Below, piece after piece: positions 33,442-41,986 of a stretch of 64,000 nucleotides of DNA. The notes under the pieces are model-generated. The model did not search any database. It was not told the origin of the DNA and worked only from the letters and a program-made list of their open reading frames with translations. Positions within the stretch are counted from its first letter, which is position 1; the number at the start of each line of letters is the position of its first letter. The stretch lies in the NCBI GenBank assembly GCA_903908285.1, contig CAIVRH010000038.1:62001-126000 (forward strand). The letters run 5' to 3'. Source of the stretch: an uncultured candidate division Zixibacteria bacterium. Its GTDB lineage: Bacteria > Zixibacteria > MSB-5A5 > SM1-73. The position numbers and the translations under genes are program-made.

Positions 33442-34284
33442 TTACACTTTCAGCCTCTTCTTGGATTTCTTCAGCGCAAAAAACGCCACATTGCCGATAA
33501 AAATAAACAGAAAAACGACAATATGCGAAACGGATTGGGCATCCATTCCTCTGGCCGCGGATCCGGGTCTTTTCAATAGCTTCTCGTATTCCGCTGCTCC
33601 TTTCATACCCCCTAAGAGTCCCACCAGTTGACCCGACTGGATATAAGGATAAAACTCCGGTGCGCTTACCGCAGTGCACCCGGAGCCAAGCTTCACATGG
33701 AATCGGGATTGCACCTGCAGCACCCATTCTTTGGTTCCGGGAAGACCGCCGGATATGTTCATCAAAAGAGTCAGATCGTCAAAGGTGTTCACCCCCTGCA
33801 TGATGGGAAGAGTTTCCACTTTGTTCCCCCGGTAATCGGTAGGGAAAGTTCGGGGTATACTGGTTCCCATGGAAACCATCACCACCTCTCTCCCTTCCTT
33901 GAAGCCGAGATTGACATAATCCACACCATATTTTTTATCCGGGAACTCTTTTAAAACTTCGTTCATGGCCCGTTCGACTAACAGTGTGCCGGTAGCCCAC
34001 AACTGCATGGTGATGATTTTATCGCCCCTTTTAAAAAGTTGATAAAAAACGGCGATGTTCATGGGATAAAGCTCCGGCATGGAACTGGGGTCATAATCAC
34101 AGGAAACCAAAACCTTGGAGCCGGGCGGGAGATTTTCTATGGCATCATAGAAGCTCTGCACCGGCTGGGTTACAGAAAAATTCAGATTCACCGGAAAGAG
34201 CAGAGGAATAGCAATAGACAGAGCAATGAAGATAAATATTATCCTTCGGTCCATGTTCTCTAATTTCTCTAATATCTTTTTCAT
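33442..34284 (-). CDS. Module 3 subunit c: two-helix protein with extracytoplasmic domain
   Basis: A 280-residue protein with a membrane helix near residues 13-32 and another near the C-terminus (VVFLFIFIGNVAFFAL), and a soluble domain between. Module-conserved motifs are D-R-R before the first helix, C-D-Y-D-P-S-S-M-P-E-L, Y-G-V-D-Y-V-N-L-G, PIMQG, and Y-P-Y-I-Q-S-G-Q-L-V-G-L-L-G-G-M-K with GAAEYE. The start is at ATG 34284; a longer frame adds 15 residues without counterpart. I know of no family function. The same subunit is found at 36742 and 40375. Confidence 0.72.
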   Translation of the reverse strand: MKKILEKLENMDRRIIFIFIALSIAIPLLFPVNLNFSVTQPVQSFYDAIENLPPGSKVLVSCDYDPSSMPELYPMNIAVFYQLFKRGDKIITMQLWATGTLLVERAMNEVLKEFPDKKYGVDYVNLGFKEGREVVMVSMGTSIPRTFPTDYRGNKVETLPIMQGVNTFDDLTLLMNISGGLPGTKEWVLQVQSRFHVKLGSGCTAVSAPEFYPYIQSGQLVGLLGGMKGAAEYEKLLKRPGSAARGMDAQSVSHIVVFLFIFIGNVAFFALKKSKKRLKV

Positions 34285-34424
34285 AATAACCGTCCACTGT
34301 CCACTGTCGACCATCCGCAGCAAAAACAAACATTGTAGCGGTTCGCTGTATCGAATCTAGTGCGTCGCATAAATGTGACCGCTACCAACCTCTCAAATCT
34401 CAATTCTCATTTCTCCGTCTCTGT

Positions 34425-35048
34425 CTATTCCCCTCCCAAATACGTTCTCTCCAACCCTACCAGAACCTTCAAGGCGGTGGAGATCGCCCCCAAAGCCGCA
34501 CCGATCATGATGGCTCTTTTGCCTGCCAGCTGTGGGACATTCATTATCCACTCGACTAAGTCGGGAAAACTCTTCCATACATTTTCGCCCACCGGAACTC
34601 TTCCCAGCATCACAATTAGAGCGGTTATTGCCAGAAGCGATGCCTGGAAAGTTCTCACCCGGAAAGCGCGAAACGCGGCCGAGGCGATGAAGAAGGCCAA
34701 AAGCGCAAACATGGTGGATTGCAGAGGAGAATAAGCATTGTTGTACATCCAAAAGAAGACCGTTCCCTCGCCGATCCCTCCAAAAAAGACTCCCATGATG
34801 ATCATGAAAAACAATCCAACTATCAATATTATTTTGTAGAACCAATCTCTTCCTTTCCGGTGGATCACATGATAGTTAACCCTTACGATGTTGGAGATAC
34901 CTAAAACGTAGGCAAAGGTCATAACGATTATCGCCCACTGCCGGAAGTTCTCAAAGAAGGGTCGGACGCTCTGATGAGGGATGAAATATTCGAGGATGAA
35001 GGACAATCCCGCTAAAAAGCATATAACTATGGGCACTTCACGTCGCAT
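34425..35048 (-). CDS. Module 3 subunit b: polytopic membrane protein
   Basis: A 207-residue membrane protein with about six helices, beginning M-R-R-E-V-P as in module 1. The module signature is Y-S-P-L-Q-S-T-M-F-A-L-L-A-F-F followed by R-A-F-R, then M-L-G-R-V-P-V-G, and the end KRAIMIGAALGAI with a G-L-E-R-T-Y-L-G-G-E terminus. It starts 9 bp after subunit a, so it is co-translated. The family is unknown to me. The gap on its 3' side (34335-34384) holds a palindrome. Confidence 0.72.
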   Translation of the reverse strand: MRREVPIVICFLAGLSFILEYFIPHQSVRPFFENFRQWAIIVMTFAYVLGISNIVRVNYHVIHRKGRDWFYKIILIVGLFFMIIMGVFFGGIGEGTVFFWMYNNAYSPLQSTMFALLAFFIASAAFRAFRVRTFQASLLAITALIVMLGRVPVGENVWKSFPDLVEWIMNVPQLAGKRAIMIGAALGAISTALKVLVGLERTYLGGE

Positions 35049-35057
35049 AAAATCCTC

Positions 35058-36011
35058 TTATTCAATGTAAAACCAGCTAGCAAAATGAGTTATTCCTAAG
35101 GTATCCAAAAGAGCACCCACCGCCAAAATAATCATGATGATGGCTTTGGCTAAATCCGAACCTTTTAAGCTGCCCAATAGTTTTGGCTCTTTGGATAGAT
35201 AGGCGCTGGTGGCAAAAAGCTCCTCGCCAATTATAGTATAATCGCACGCCACTATAAAGAAGGGAAGCTGATGTATATTAGCTGTGCCCGCCACCTGAAT
35301 GGCGCCGGTGGCCAGTCCGGTCTCCGCCATGAGCAGCGACTCGGCGTAGAAAGAACCGAACATCAGATTGGCTGCGGGTTTTTCTCTCATCATTATACCG
35401 TTGACGCCGGCAGCATAAGCGAACTGTTCGGAAGAGATATAGCGCACGTTATCCCGGTTATAAGCCTCGGGTTTGCCGGCTGCCGCATACCCCTCTTTCA
35501 CCCTCTCCTCCGCTATGGGAACCACAAACGGCATACATACGGGAACATACAACGGTGTTTCGTAACCCGCCACCATCTTCGCCACGTTGCCTAAAATAAT
35601 CATGGAGGCGACGGTCTGAATATTATCCACATCCTCGATGCCGGAGATGTAAAGCACCGGCTTTCCCATCTCGGTCGCTCTCCCCACCGCCTCCTCTATG
35701 GCATCCAATCCCGCGATCCGCCGGATGAAGAGACTCTTCCCCACCTTGGCCCGTTCGATGAATATGACTATTACCGCAAAGAAGAAAATCAAAAACACCA
35801 GCATGTTCACCCGATGATAGTTGAACCAACTTGACGATAGGTCTTCTTGGGCATAAGAAGAAACGGGATTGAGAATAAGGAAAAGGAAAAAAAGGATTAA
35901 CCACCGAGGGGGAAAAATTATCTTCTTCAGATGAGGAAAGACCGGAAACTTTACCACATTCAAGCTCATATTACTTTTTACTTGGTAATTCTGATTGGTT
36001 TTATTCTTCAA
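35058..36011 (-). CDS. Module 3 subunit a: membrane protein of DUF6754 type, lacking FN3
   Basis: A 317-residue protein: signal helix near residues 35-53 (WLILFFLFLILNPVSSYA), one membrane helix at about 70-87, a soluble domain, and a C-terminal helix. The soluble domain shares with modules 1 and 2 the motifs GRATEMG, FAYAAGVNG, FYAESLLMAETG, GAIQVAGT and DYTIIGEEL. I believe this matches the DUF6754 description, but I cannot run a search. The two paralogues carry an FN3 domain before the helix; here it is absent and replaced by about ten residues. The start may be at an internal Met (position 15). Confidence 0.72.
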   Translation of the reverse strand: MKNKTNQNYQVKSNMSLNVVKFPVFPHLKKIIFPPRWLILFFLFLILNPVSSYAQEDLSSSWFNYHRVNMLVFLIFFFAVIVIFIERAKVGKSLFIRRIAGLDAIEEAVGRATEMGKPVLYISGIEDVDNIQTVASMIILGNVAKMVAGYETPLYVPVCMPFVVPIAEERVKEGYAAAGKPEAYNRDNVRYISSEQFAYAAGVNGIMMREKPAANLMFGSFYAESLLMAETGLATGAIQVAGTANIHQLPFFIVACDYTIIGEELFATSAYLSKEPKLLGSLKGSDLAKAIIMIILAVGALLDTLGITHFASWFYIE

Positions 36012-36089
36012 TCTCTACGCGCTTATCGGATTCCTGTTATTGATCGTCAGAGCACCAGAGATTGCATTTTTCTCCACGACCAGCGAAGT

Positions 36090-36716
36090 CTAAAACCCAA
36101 AGAGTTTCTGCAAATAATCCCGCATGAAGGTGAATCTCTCTATCAAAAGGGAAACTCTGCCCATCACCGTCAGACCGAATCCCGCCCCAAAGCCGACCAT
36201 CAGAGTCCAGATTCCCACTTTGGCCACCCCTCCAAAAGCCCCGGTATGTTCCTTGGAGAAGAAGAAGTAAACCAAGGCACACAAAACTCCCGCTGCCACC
36301 AGAAGATTATTGAAGAGTGCCATACTGGTGAATCCGATTGGTTGCATGGTGGCATAGAGAGGAACTAAGATGTAGGCTTGCATGGTCACCGGAATGGCTA
36401 CCCCCATCCCGATCCCCATATAAGCTGCTATGGGGTAACGTGAAACCCAGGACCATTTACGCGAGAATCTGGTCCACATCAACACACCAAGAATCGTCGG
36501 TAGAATGTATAAGAACTTGCTCTCATGAACAACCGGAACCCAGACCTTGGGTATGAACGAGTTGTAATAAAGAATAATGGCGAAATAACCGGCTGAAACT
36601 CCTACCACCAGATGTTCAGCTATCTTATAAAAAGGATTATCCTTGTATAGAATGGAGAAGATGCTAAGAGTTAAAAATAGTGCTAACCCGTTCCAAAGAA
36701 TCTCACCTGTTCCCAT
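36090..36716 (-). CDS. Module 2 subunit d: polytopic membrane protein
   Basis: A 208-residue protein with about six membrane helices. It keeps S-I-L-Y-K-D-N-P-F-Y-K, FFFSKEHTGAFGG and LTVMGRVSLLIER of the d family. The C-terminus is slightly shorter than in module 3. It is the terminal gene of module 2, followed 78 bp later by subunit a of module 3, so the modules run on without a separate promoter that I can see. The function is unknown. Confidence 0.72.
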   Translation of the reverse strand: MGTGEILWNGLALFLTLSIFSILYKDNPFYKIAEHLVVGVSAGYFAIILYYNSFIPKVWVPVVHESKFLYILPTILGVLMWTRFSRKWSWVSRYPIAAYMGIGMGVAIPVTMQAYILVPLYATMQPIGFTSMALFNNLLVAAGVLCALVYFFFSKEHTGAFGGVAKVGIWTLMVGFGAGFGLTVMGRVSLLIERFTFMRDYLQKLFGF

Positions 36717-36741
36717 TTTATTCCTCCGTTTATATTCTACC

Positions 36742-37566
36742 TTATAGCTTCTTCCGTCTGGACATAAAAAATCCGATGTTGCCTACTATGATAAAAAGAA
36801 TCACCACGATATGGGTTATGGTCTGAACTTTCATCCCCCGGCTGGCGATTCTATCTTTGGCTTTGGCTAAAGTCTCGTATTCAGCTGCTCCTTTAAGCCC
36901 ACCCATCAAGCCTATAATCTGTTTAGACTGAATATAAGGATAGTAGTCTGCGGTCATGACTCCGGTCAATCCCAAAGCTACCGGCAGTTTATAACGACCA
37001 TTGGCATCTCCGATCCAGGAATCCGCCACCCACCCCGCTTCAAAGGCGATCACCGCTTTCATGTCGTCGTAGTTACGTATCCCCTGCATGATCGGCATGG
37101 AATCCACCGGAGTTCCATAATAATCCATAGGGAAGGATATCCGGAAGTTCTGCCCCATGGACAAAATCACCAATCCGGGATAAGGTTTGTAACCCAAATA
37201 GATATAATCTACACCATTTTTCTTATTAAACTCCTTGGATAATCTAGATACCAATTGCTCTGCCATGCCGGGTCCATTCTGAGATAAGGTTACAAAAAAG
37301 AGTTTGATCCCCTTAGCGAAACATTGCCGGCAGATGGTCAAAGCCATAGGATGAAGCTCTGCCATGGCGTTCGGATCATAATCTATGGCTATCAGAAGCC
37401 GGTCCCCCGGTTTCAGACTTTCAATAAAGTCATAGACGCTTTTCACCTCCGAAGTGGTGTGTATCGGGACCTGAAAGGGAACGAAAAGTGGAATAGCTAC
37501 TGCCAACGCCATCGTTATATAGACCACCCTTCGGTCCATGGTCATCAATTTCTCATAAAAAGCCAT
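36742..37566 (-). CDS. Module 2 subunit c: two-helix protein with extracytoplasmic domain
   Basis: A 274-residue homologue of the gene at 33442, with first helix VVYITMALAVAIPLFVPF and last helix ending in FMSRRKKL. Conserved motifs are I-D-Y-D-P-N-A-M-A-E-L, MGQNF with S-F-P-M-D-Y-Y-G, PIMQG, and Y-P-Y-I-Q-S-K-Q-I-I-G-L-M-G-G with AAEYE. In place of the SGG-x-PG-x-x-E-W region of the others it has WVADSWIGDANG, so the substrate or partner surface probably differs. It is separated from subunit b by 127 bp with a repeat. Confidence 0.72.
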   Translation of the reverse strand: MAFYEKLMTMDRRVVYITMALAVAIPLFVPFQVPIHTTSEVKSVYDFIESLKPGDRLLIAIDYDPNAMAELHPMALTICRQCFAKGIKLFFVTLSQNGPGMAEQLVSRLSKEFNKKNGVDYIYLGYKPYPGLVILSMGQNFRISFPMDYYGTPVDSMPIMQGIRNYDDMKAVIAFEAGWVADSWIGDANGRYKLPVALGLTGVMTADYYPYIQSKQIIGLMGGLKGAAEYETLAKAKDRIASRGMKVQTITHIVVILFIIVGNIGFFMSRRKKL

Positions 37567-37597
37567 CTTATTTCCTCCTGATTGATCTGGTATATGT

Positions 37598-37663
37598 TGT
37601 CATTGCGAGCGTAGCGAAGCAATCTCGCTTAATATAAAACAATGAATCAGGGATCACTTCGTC
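37598..37663. repeat. Dispersed palindromic repeat between module 2 b and c
   Basis: The left part CATTGCGAGCGTAGCGAAG is the start of the common 'TGTCATTGCGAG...GAAGCAATCTC' type of repeat seen in many bacterial genomes, followed by GGGATCACTTCGTCGTCCC. It is not coding. It interrupts an otherwise tight operon. Confidence 0.6.
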
Positions 37664-37693
37664 GTCCCGATGGACCTTTTGCAACAACATAGG

Positions 37694-38311
37694 TTACTCC
37701 TTGCCCATATATGATCTCTCTATTCCTAAAACAACTTTCAAAGCAGTTGCAATCCCTCCCAATCCAATCCCCATAGCGATGGCTCTTTTGGCTGCCATAT
37801 TGGGAACGGTCAATATCCAGCTTGCCACCGTTTGATTTAGACCAGAAACCGGTCCCAAGGGGATCAAACGCAGCATGATCACCACGGCGGTGAGCAATAG
37901 GATAGTGGATACTAGAGTTCGAGCTCTAAACGCCCGATAAGCAGCAGAGGCAACATAAAAAGCCAATAGGGCAAACATGGAAGATTGAATGGGAGTGTAA
38001 ATATACCAGAACAGGTTCATGAACTGTTTCCCTTCCTCTATCCCGGAGAAAAGCCCCAAGAGAATCATGCCAAACAGCCCACCTAAAGTTATAAAATTAT
38101 ATCCCCAGCCTTGGGCTTTAGTTTGGATTTTCCCCACACTAACCCGGAAGAGACTCCATAAGCCCAAACCCATGGCGAAAACGCCTACGATAATAACCCA
38201 ATCCACGCAATATTCGTAAATTCGTTCCGAGAATTCCAGGGGAACGAAATACTGAACAGCCATGAAGACTCCGCCTATTAAAACAATTAACAATGGAATT
38301 TGCCAGCGCAT
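37694..38311 (-). CDS. Module 2 subunit b: polytopic membrane protein
   Basis: A 205-residue, about six-helix paralogue of the genes at 34425 and 41333. It begins M-R-W-Q-I-P instead of M-R-R-E-V-P but keeps the Q-S-S-M-F-A-L-L-A-F-Y core with Y-R-A-F-R, and ends L-G-I-E-R-S-Y-M-G-K-E. An R-L-I-P-L-G-P segment replaces GRVPVG. It follows subunit a by 14 bp. The function is unknown. Confidence 0.72.
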   Translation of the reverse strand: MRWQIPLLIVLIGGVFMAVQYFVPLEFSERIYEYCVDWVIIVGVFAMGLGLWSLFRVSVGKIQTKAQGWGYNFITLGGLFGMILLGLFSGIEEGKQFMNLFWYIYTPIQSSMFALLAFYVASAAYRAFRARTLVSTILLLTAVVIMLRLIPLGPVSGLNQTVASWILTVPNMAAKRAIAMGIGLGGIATALKVVLGIERSYMGKE

Positions 38312-38325
38312 GTCTTACTCCTGAT

Positions 38326-39573
38326 CTATAGTTTGATGCGGAAAAGGTTCACAATAAAATCGAGATGGAAACTTGCCGCTATTGCTCCAATTATCAATGA
38401 GATCATGATCAGAATCTTTCCCCAATCCTGGGCTTTGATGGCACCTAAAAGTAAAGGTTCTTTCCCTAAATATGCAGAAGCGGCATAAAGTTCCTCTCCT
38501 ATCAGGGTGTAATCCGTAGCTGCCACGAAAAACGGAATTTGAGCTACCTGGTCTGTTCCCGAAATCTGAATGGACCCGGCCACATTTCCGGTCTCAGCCA
38601 AAAGTAACGACTCCGCATAGAAGACTCCCATATAAATATTGGTAGCGGTTTTTTCTCGGAGCATCAACCCATTGACCGCTGAGACATATGCAAATTGCAT
38701 AGAAGTGATATACCAAACAGAATCTTCTTTGTAAGTATCAGGCCTGCCGGCTTCATAGTATCCGGCCTTAACCGCCTCTTGTGCCACGGTCAGAACTACC
38801 GGATCAGACACCGGAACCAAAAGAGGAGTTTGATATTCCGCGGTCTTCTTTGCCACCCGGTTCAAAATGGTCAGAGAAGCGATAGTGCCCAGCTCCCCGG
38901 CACTGCCCAATCCCAAAATGTAAAGGATGGGTCGACCCATCTCCGTAGCCCTGCCGATGGCTTCATCCACCGCATCTATTCCTGCAATGGGACGTACATA
39001 TAACTTTTTCCCCTTCTTGGCCCAGTTGATAAAGAGCAACACGAAGAAAGTGAAAACCGCCGTGGCGAATAATATGGAAAGCTTTCCGGTGTGGATCCAT
39101 TGTCCATAAGCATAAGCGGGAGCAGAGACTTCCGATTCGGAAAAAGAGATATCACTTTTTGCTTTGATCTGGTAATAGAAGTTTTTGTGGGGAGGAAAAT
39201 AGTTTTCTTCCTCCTTTTCCCTGGCTCCCCGGTCTAGGTATTGGCTTGTTCCCGCCGGCACCAATCCCCTGAGCACGAATCCGGTATCGGGATTATCCGA
39301 TCTCCATATCTCGTAAGAGAGCACGTTGTTCTTGCCTTTCCCATCATCCGCCGACAGGCTCCATTTCACCACGATGGCATGCCCATTATCATTGGGAGCA
39401 TCCTTTGCCACCACATTCATAGGAGGATCCGGAGGCTGCGGTGCGGATATCGGTGCAGCTACGGGGACTCCCATTTCTTGAGCCGGGGAGATCGACAAGC
39501 CGAAAAGAAAAAAGGAAAACGAAAAAAGGAAGATGAGCAAAATCGACTTTCGGAAAACGAACCTGTTCTTCAT
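38326..39573 (-). CDS. Module 2 subunit a: FN3 plus DUF6754-type membrane protein
   Basis: A 415-residue exported membrane protein. Signal helix (SILLIFLFSFSFFLFGLS), then a fibronectin type III domain at about residues 48-155 (P-P-M-N-V-V-A-K-D, ALVVKWSLSADD-type strands, Y-E-I-W-R-S, FYYQIKAKS), a membrane helix near 170, and the cytoplasmic domain shared by all three modules: GRATEMGRPILYILG, FYAESLLLAETG, GSIQISGT, DYTLIGEELYAASAYL. The C-terminus has one hydrophobic helix. I set the start at ATG 39573, eight residues inside a longer frame. It opens module 2. Confidence 0.75.
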   Translation of the reverse strand: MKNRFVFRKSILLIFLFSFSFFLFGLSISPAQEMGVPVAAPISAPQPPDPPMNVVAKDAPNDNGHAIVVKWSLSADDGKGKNNVLSYEIWRSDNPDTGFVLRGLVPAGTSQYLDRGAREKEEENYFPPHKNFYYQIKAKSDISFSESEVSAPAYAYGQWIHTGKLSILFATAVFTFFVLLFINWAKKGKKLYVRPIAGIDAVDEAIGRATEMGRPILYILGLGSAGELGTIASLTILNRVAKKTAEYQTPLLVPVSDPVVLTVAQEAVKAGYYEAGRPDTYKEDSVWYITSMQFAYVSAVNGLMLREKTATNIYMGVFYAESLLLAETGNVAGSIQISGTDQVAQIPFFVAATDYTLIGEELYAASAYLGKEPLLLGAIKAQDWGKILIMISLIIGAIAASFHLDFIVNLFRIKL

Positions 39574-39713
39574 TTTGACTCCTTGGAAAACTGTCAACGA
39601 AAGTAACGAATTATATTTTTCTTATCTATTCGATGCACCGGTGTGATCAACGGACACTAACCGGAATTGATCCGCTTAATCCGTTTAATCCGTTGACCGA
39701 TTCTTATAGATTT

Positions 39714-40373
39714 TTATTTTATTAACTTCAGCCAGTCGCTGAAAAGATAATCCATCCTTCCGATCAAAAGGGACATACGGCTCATCACCGTATATCCAAA
39801 CATGGCCCCGAAGTTGATCATGAGAAACCACACTCCCACCCGGGCGGCTCCGCCGAATGCACCTTTATGTTCCTTGGAAAAGAAGAAGTAGATCAATCCG
39901 GTAAACGTTCCCACCACTATTATTATATTGCCGATGCTGGTGCCTAAGTTTCCTCCCACTACTAAAGGTTTGATGGTTCCCACCACCTGTCTGATACCGT
40001 TGCTCTCTAAGTAGCGAGTGAACTGGAGTCCGGCAGTGGTCCCCACGATGAAGGCCAGCGACCATCGGGACAACCACCCGATCTTGGGCACCAAGCGGAG
40101 TAACATCAACACCCCAAAAAAACCTCCGACCAGATAGATCCAGTGATAATCTATTCTTCCATTTGCTACCAATTCGTGAAAAGACAACGACAGATTATCC
40201 CAGAATTTCGGTACAAAGTATTGCCAGAAGGTCACCACAAACCAGTAACCGGCTGAGATACCCACAAATAACGCTTCGGAGAATTTGTAGAAAGGATTAT
40301 CTTTATATAAAAAGCTGAAGATGCCCAAAGTCAATATGGCACCGATCCAAATTCCAATAATATCGCCGCTCAT
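39714..40373 (-). CDS. Module 1 subunit d: polytopic membrane protein
   Basis: A 219-residue, about six-helix member of the d family: IFSFLYKDNPFYKFSEAL, FFFSKEHKGAFGGAAR and YTVMSRMSLLIGRM. It has an extra 10-12 residues in the first loop compared with the other two. It begins one base after the stop of subunit c (40375), a junction typical of translational coupling. The next gene in the run is subunit a of module 2 after 140 bp. The function is unknown. Confidence 0.72.
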   Translation of the reverse strand: MSGDIIGIWIGAILTLGIFSFLYKDNPFYKFSEALFVGISAGYWFVVTFWQYFVPKFWDNLSLSFHELVANGRIDYHWIYLVGGFFGVLMLLRLVPKIGWLSRWSLAFIVGTTAGLQFTRYLESNGIRQVVGTIKPLVVGGNLGTSIGNIIIVVGTFTGLIYFFFSKEHKGAFGGAARVGVWFLMINFGAMFGYTVMSRMSLLIGRMDYLFSDWLKLIK

Positions 40374-40374
40374 C

Positions 40375-41265
40375 TTACTTCTCCAGCTTTAAGGTTTTCT
40401 TTTTCCGCAGGGTGAAAAAGGCTATATTGCCTATGATGATGAACAGACAGATCACTACATGAGCAATCGCCTGCGAAAACATATAGCTGACTGCTTTGGC
40501 CGGTCGCTTCAGGGCCAGTTCGTATTCTGCTCCCCCTTTCATCCCCCCCAGCACTCCGGTTAATTGTCCGGTTTGGACATAAGGATACATGGAGGGGGCT
40601 TGCACCGCCGTGTTACCTGCAGCCAGTTTCACATGGAAGACATCCACACCATACTGCACCCACTCCTGGGTTCCCGGGTAACCGGCGGATAGATTGAGGA
40701 TCAAATCTATATTATCGTAGTTTTTCACCCCTTGCATCAAAGGAATTTTGGAAAGCGGAGTCCCCTTGGCATCGGCGGGATAAGACTCCTGAAAATCATG
40801 ACCCATTCGATCGATTACCACCTCATTGCCCGCAGTAAATCCCAAATTGACATAATCGATTCCATATCGAGGAACTTTTACCGCTTTTTCTTCCTCTTTT
40901 AATTCCCTAAAGATTTTATCCAAAGCGATGTTCGCCTGGATAGGACCCTGGGGCCAAAGTCCCATGATGATCACTTTTAGATTCTTTCGAAAACAATGCC
41001 TGAAGAATGATTCCGCCATGGGTTGAAGCTCCGGCATGGAGCCGGGATCAAAATCAAAGGAGATCAAAACTTTGGAACCAGCCGGGAGGCTTTCGATGGC
41101 ATTATACACCTCTTGTACCACCGGAGACACCGGCATTTTTAGGGATGTTTTAAAAAACAAGGGCAGGGCGATGGCTAGAGCAATAAAAATGAATATGATC
41201 CTTCTATCTATGCTTAAAAGGTTTTCCCACAAGGTCTTCTTTTCCCGATTGGCCATTTCATCCAT
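40375..41265 (-). CDS. Module 1 subunit c: two-helix protein with extracytoplasmic domain
   Basis: A 296-residue member of the c family. First helix near residues 22-40 (IIFIFIALAIALPLFF), last near 270 (VICLFIIIGNIAFFTL). Conserved are F-D-F-D-P-G-S-M-P-E-L, Y-G-I-D-Y-V-N-L-G, PLMQG, SAGYPGTQEW, Y-P-Y-V-Q-T-G-Q-L-T-G-V-L-G-G and GAEYE. The pattern Asp-aromatic-Asp-Pro right after the first helix is invariant in all three copies, hinting at a functional site in the extracytoplasmic domain. Family unknown. Confidence 0.72.
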   Translation of the reverse strand: MDEMANREKKTLWENLLSIDRRIIFIFIALAIALPLFFKTSLKMPVSPVVQEVYNAIESLPAGSKVLISFDFDPGSMPELQPMAESFFRHCFRKNLKVIIMGLWPQGPIQANIALDKIFRELKEEEKAVKVPRYGIDYVNLGFTAGNEVVIDRMGHDFQESYPADAKGTPLSKIPLMQGVKNYDNIDLILNLSAGYPGTQEWVQYGVDVFHVKLAAGNTAVQAPSMYPYVQTGQLTGVLGGMKGGAEYELALKRPAKAVSYMFSQAIAHVVICLFIIIGNIAFFTLRKKKTLKLEK

Positions 41266-41332
41266 CTCTTTTCAGTTCCTTCCCGTACTAAATAAATATT
41301 AAACCGAGTACAGTATCCCGTATACGCTTTTC

Positions 41333-41974
41333 CTATTCTCCGCTCGTATAAGTTCTCTCTAATCCCAATATTACTCGCAAAGCTGAAGAAACCACTCCCA
41401 ACGCGATTCCAATCATAATAGCTCTTTGCCCAGCGGTTTGGGGGAAGTCCATGATCCAGTCTGCCGTCTTTCCCAAAGCGTCGCCGAGCCAGTCAGAAAA
41501 CCAATATCCGATGGGAACCCGGCCAATCATCAATATAAAGGCGGCTAAAAGTAGCATGGTGGCTTCAATATTTCTTGCCCGGAAAGCCCGATATGAAGCA
41601 GAAGCGACAAAAAACGCCAGAAGGGCAAACATGGTTGCAGAAAGAGGAGAATAGACATTCGTGTAAAGGTAATAAAAAGGTGTGCCCGGGTCTTGAAACG
41701 ATTTTCCACCCGAGAAACCCAGACCGATTATAGTCATTATCAAAAATCCCAAAATCACTACCACGCCAAAAGGCCAACCTTTTTGTTTTCGATATATATT
41801 ATTTCCATTAACCAAAATAAGATTCAAGATTCCCAGGATGATGGCAAATGCGGCGATGATGAAGAACCAGTCTTCGAATAAATCTTTCAAGCTATTCAAA
41901 GGAGGAAGGAAGTGGGCAATTATCATGGTGATCCCGACAATTGCAGTCAAAACTAAAGGAACCTCTCTTCGCAT
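41333..41974 (-). CDS. Module 1 subunit b: polytopic membrane protein
   Basis: A 213-residue, about six-helix member of the b family: starts M-R-R-E-V-P-L-V-L, with P-L-S-A-T-M-F-A-L-L-A-F-F, Y-R-A-F-R, M-I-G-R-V-P-I-G, and ends L-G-L-E-R-T-Y-T-S-G-E. It follows subunit a after 12 bp with a GGAGATAAAT ribosome site. The function is unknown. Confidence 0.72.
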   Translation of the reverse strand: MRREVPLVLTAIVGITMIIAHFLPPLNSLKDLFEDWFFIIAAFAIILGILNLILVNGNNIYRKQKGWPFGVVVILGFLIMTIIGLGFSGGKSFQDPGTPFYYLYTNVYSPLSATMFALLAFFVASASYRAFRARNIEATMLLLAAFILMIGRVPIGYWFSDWLGDALGKTADWIMDFPQTAGQRAIMIGIALGVVSSALRVILGLERTYTSGE

Positions 41975-41986
41975 ATTTATCTCCGG

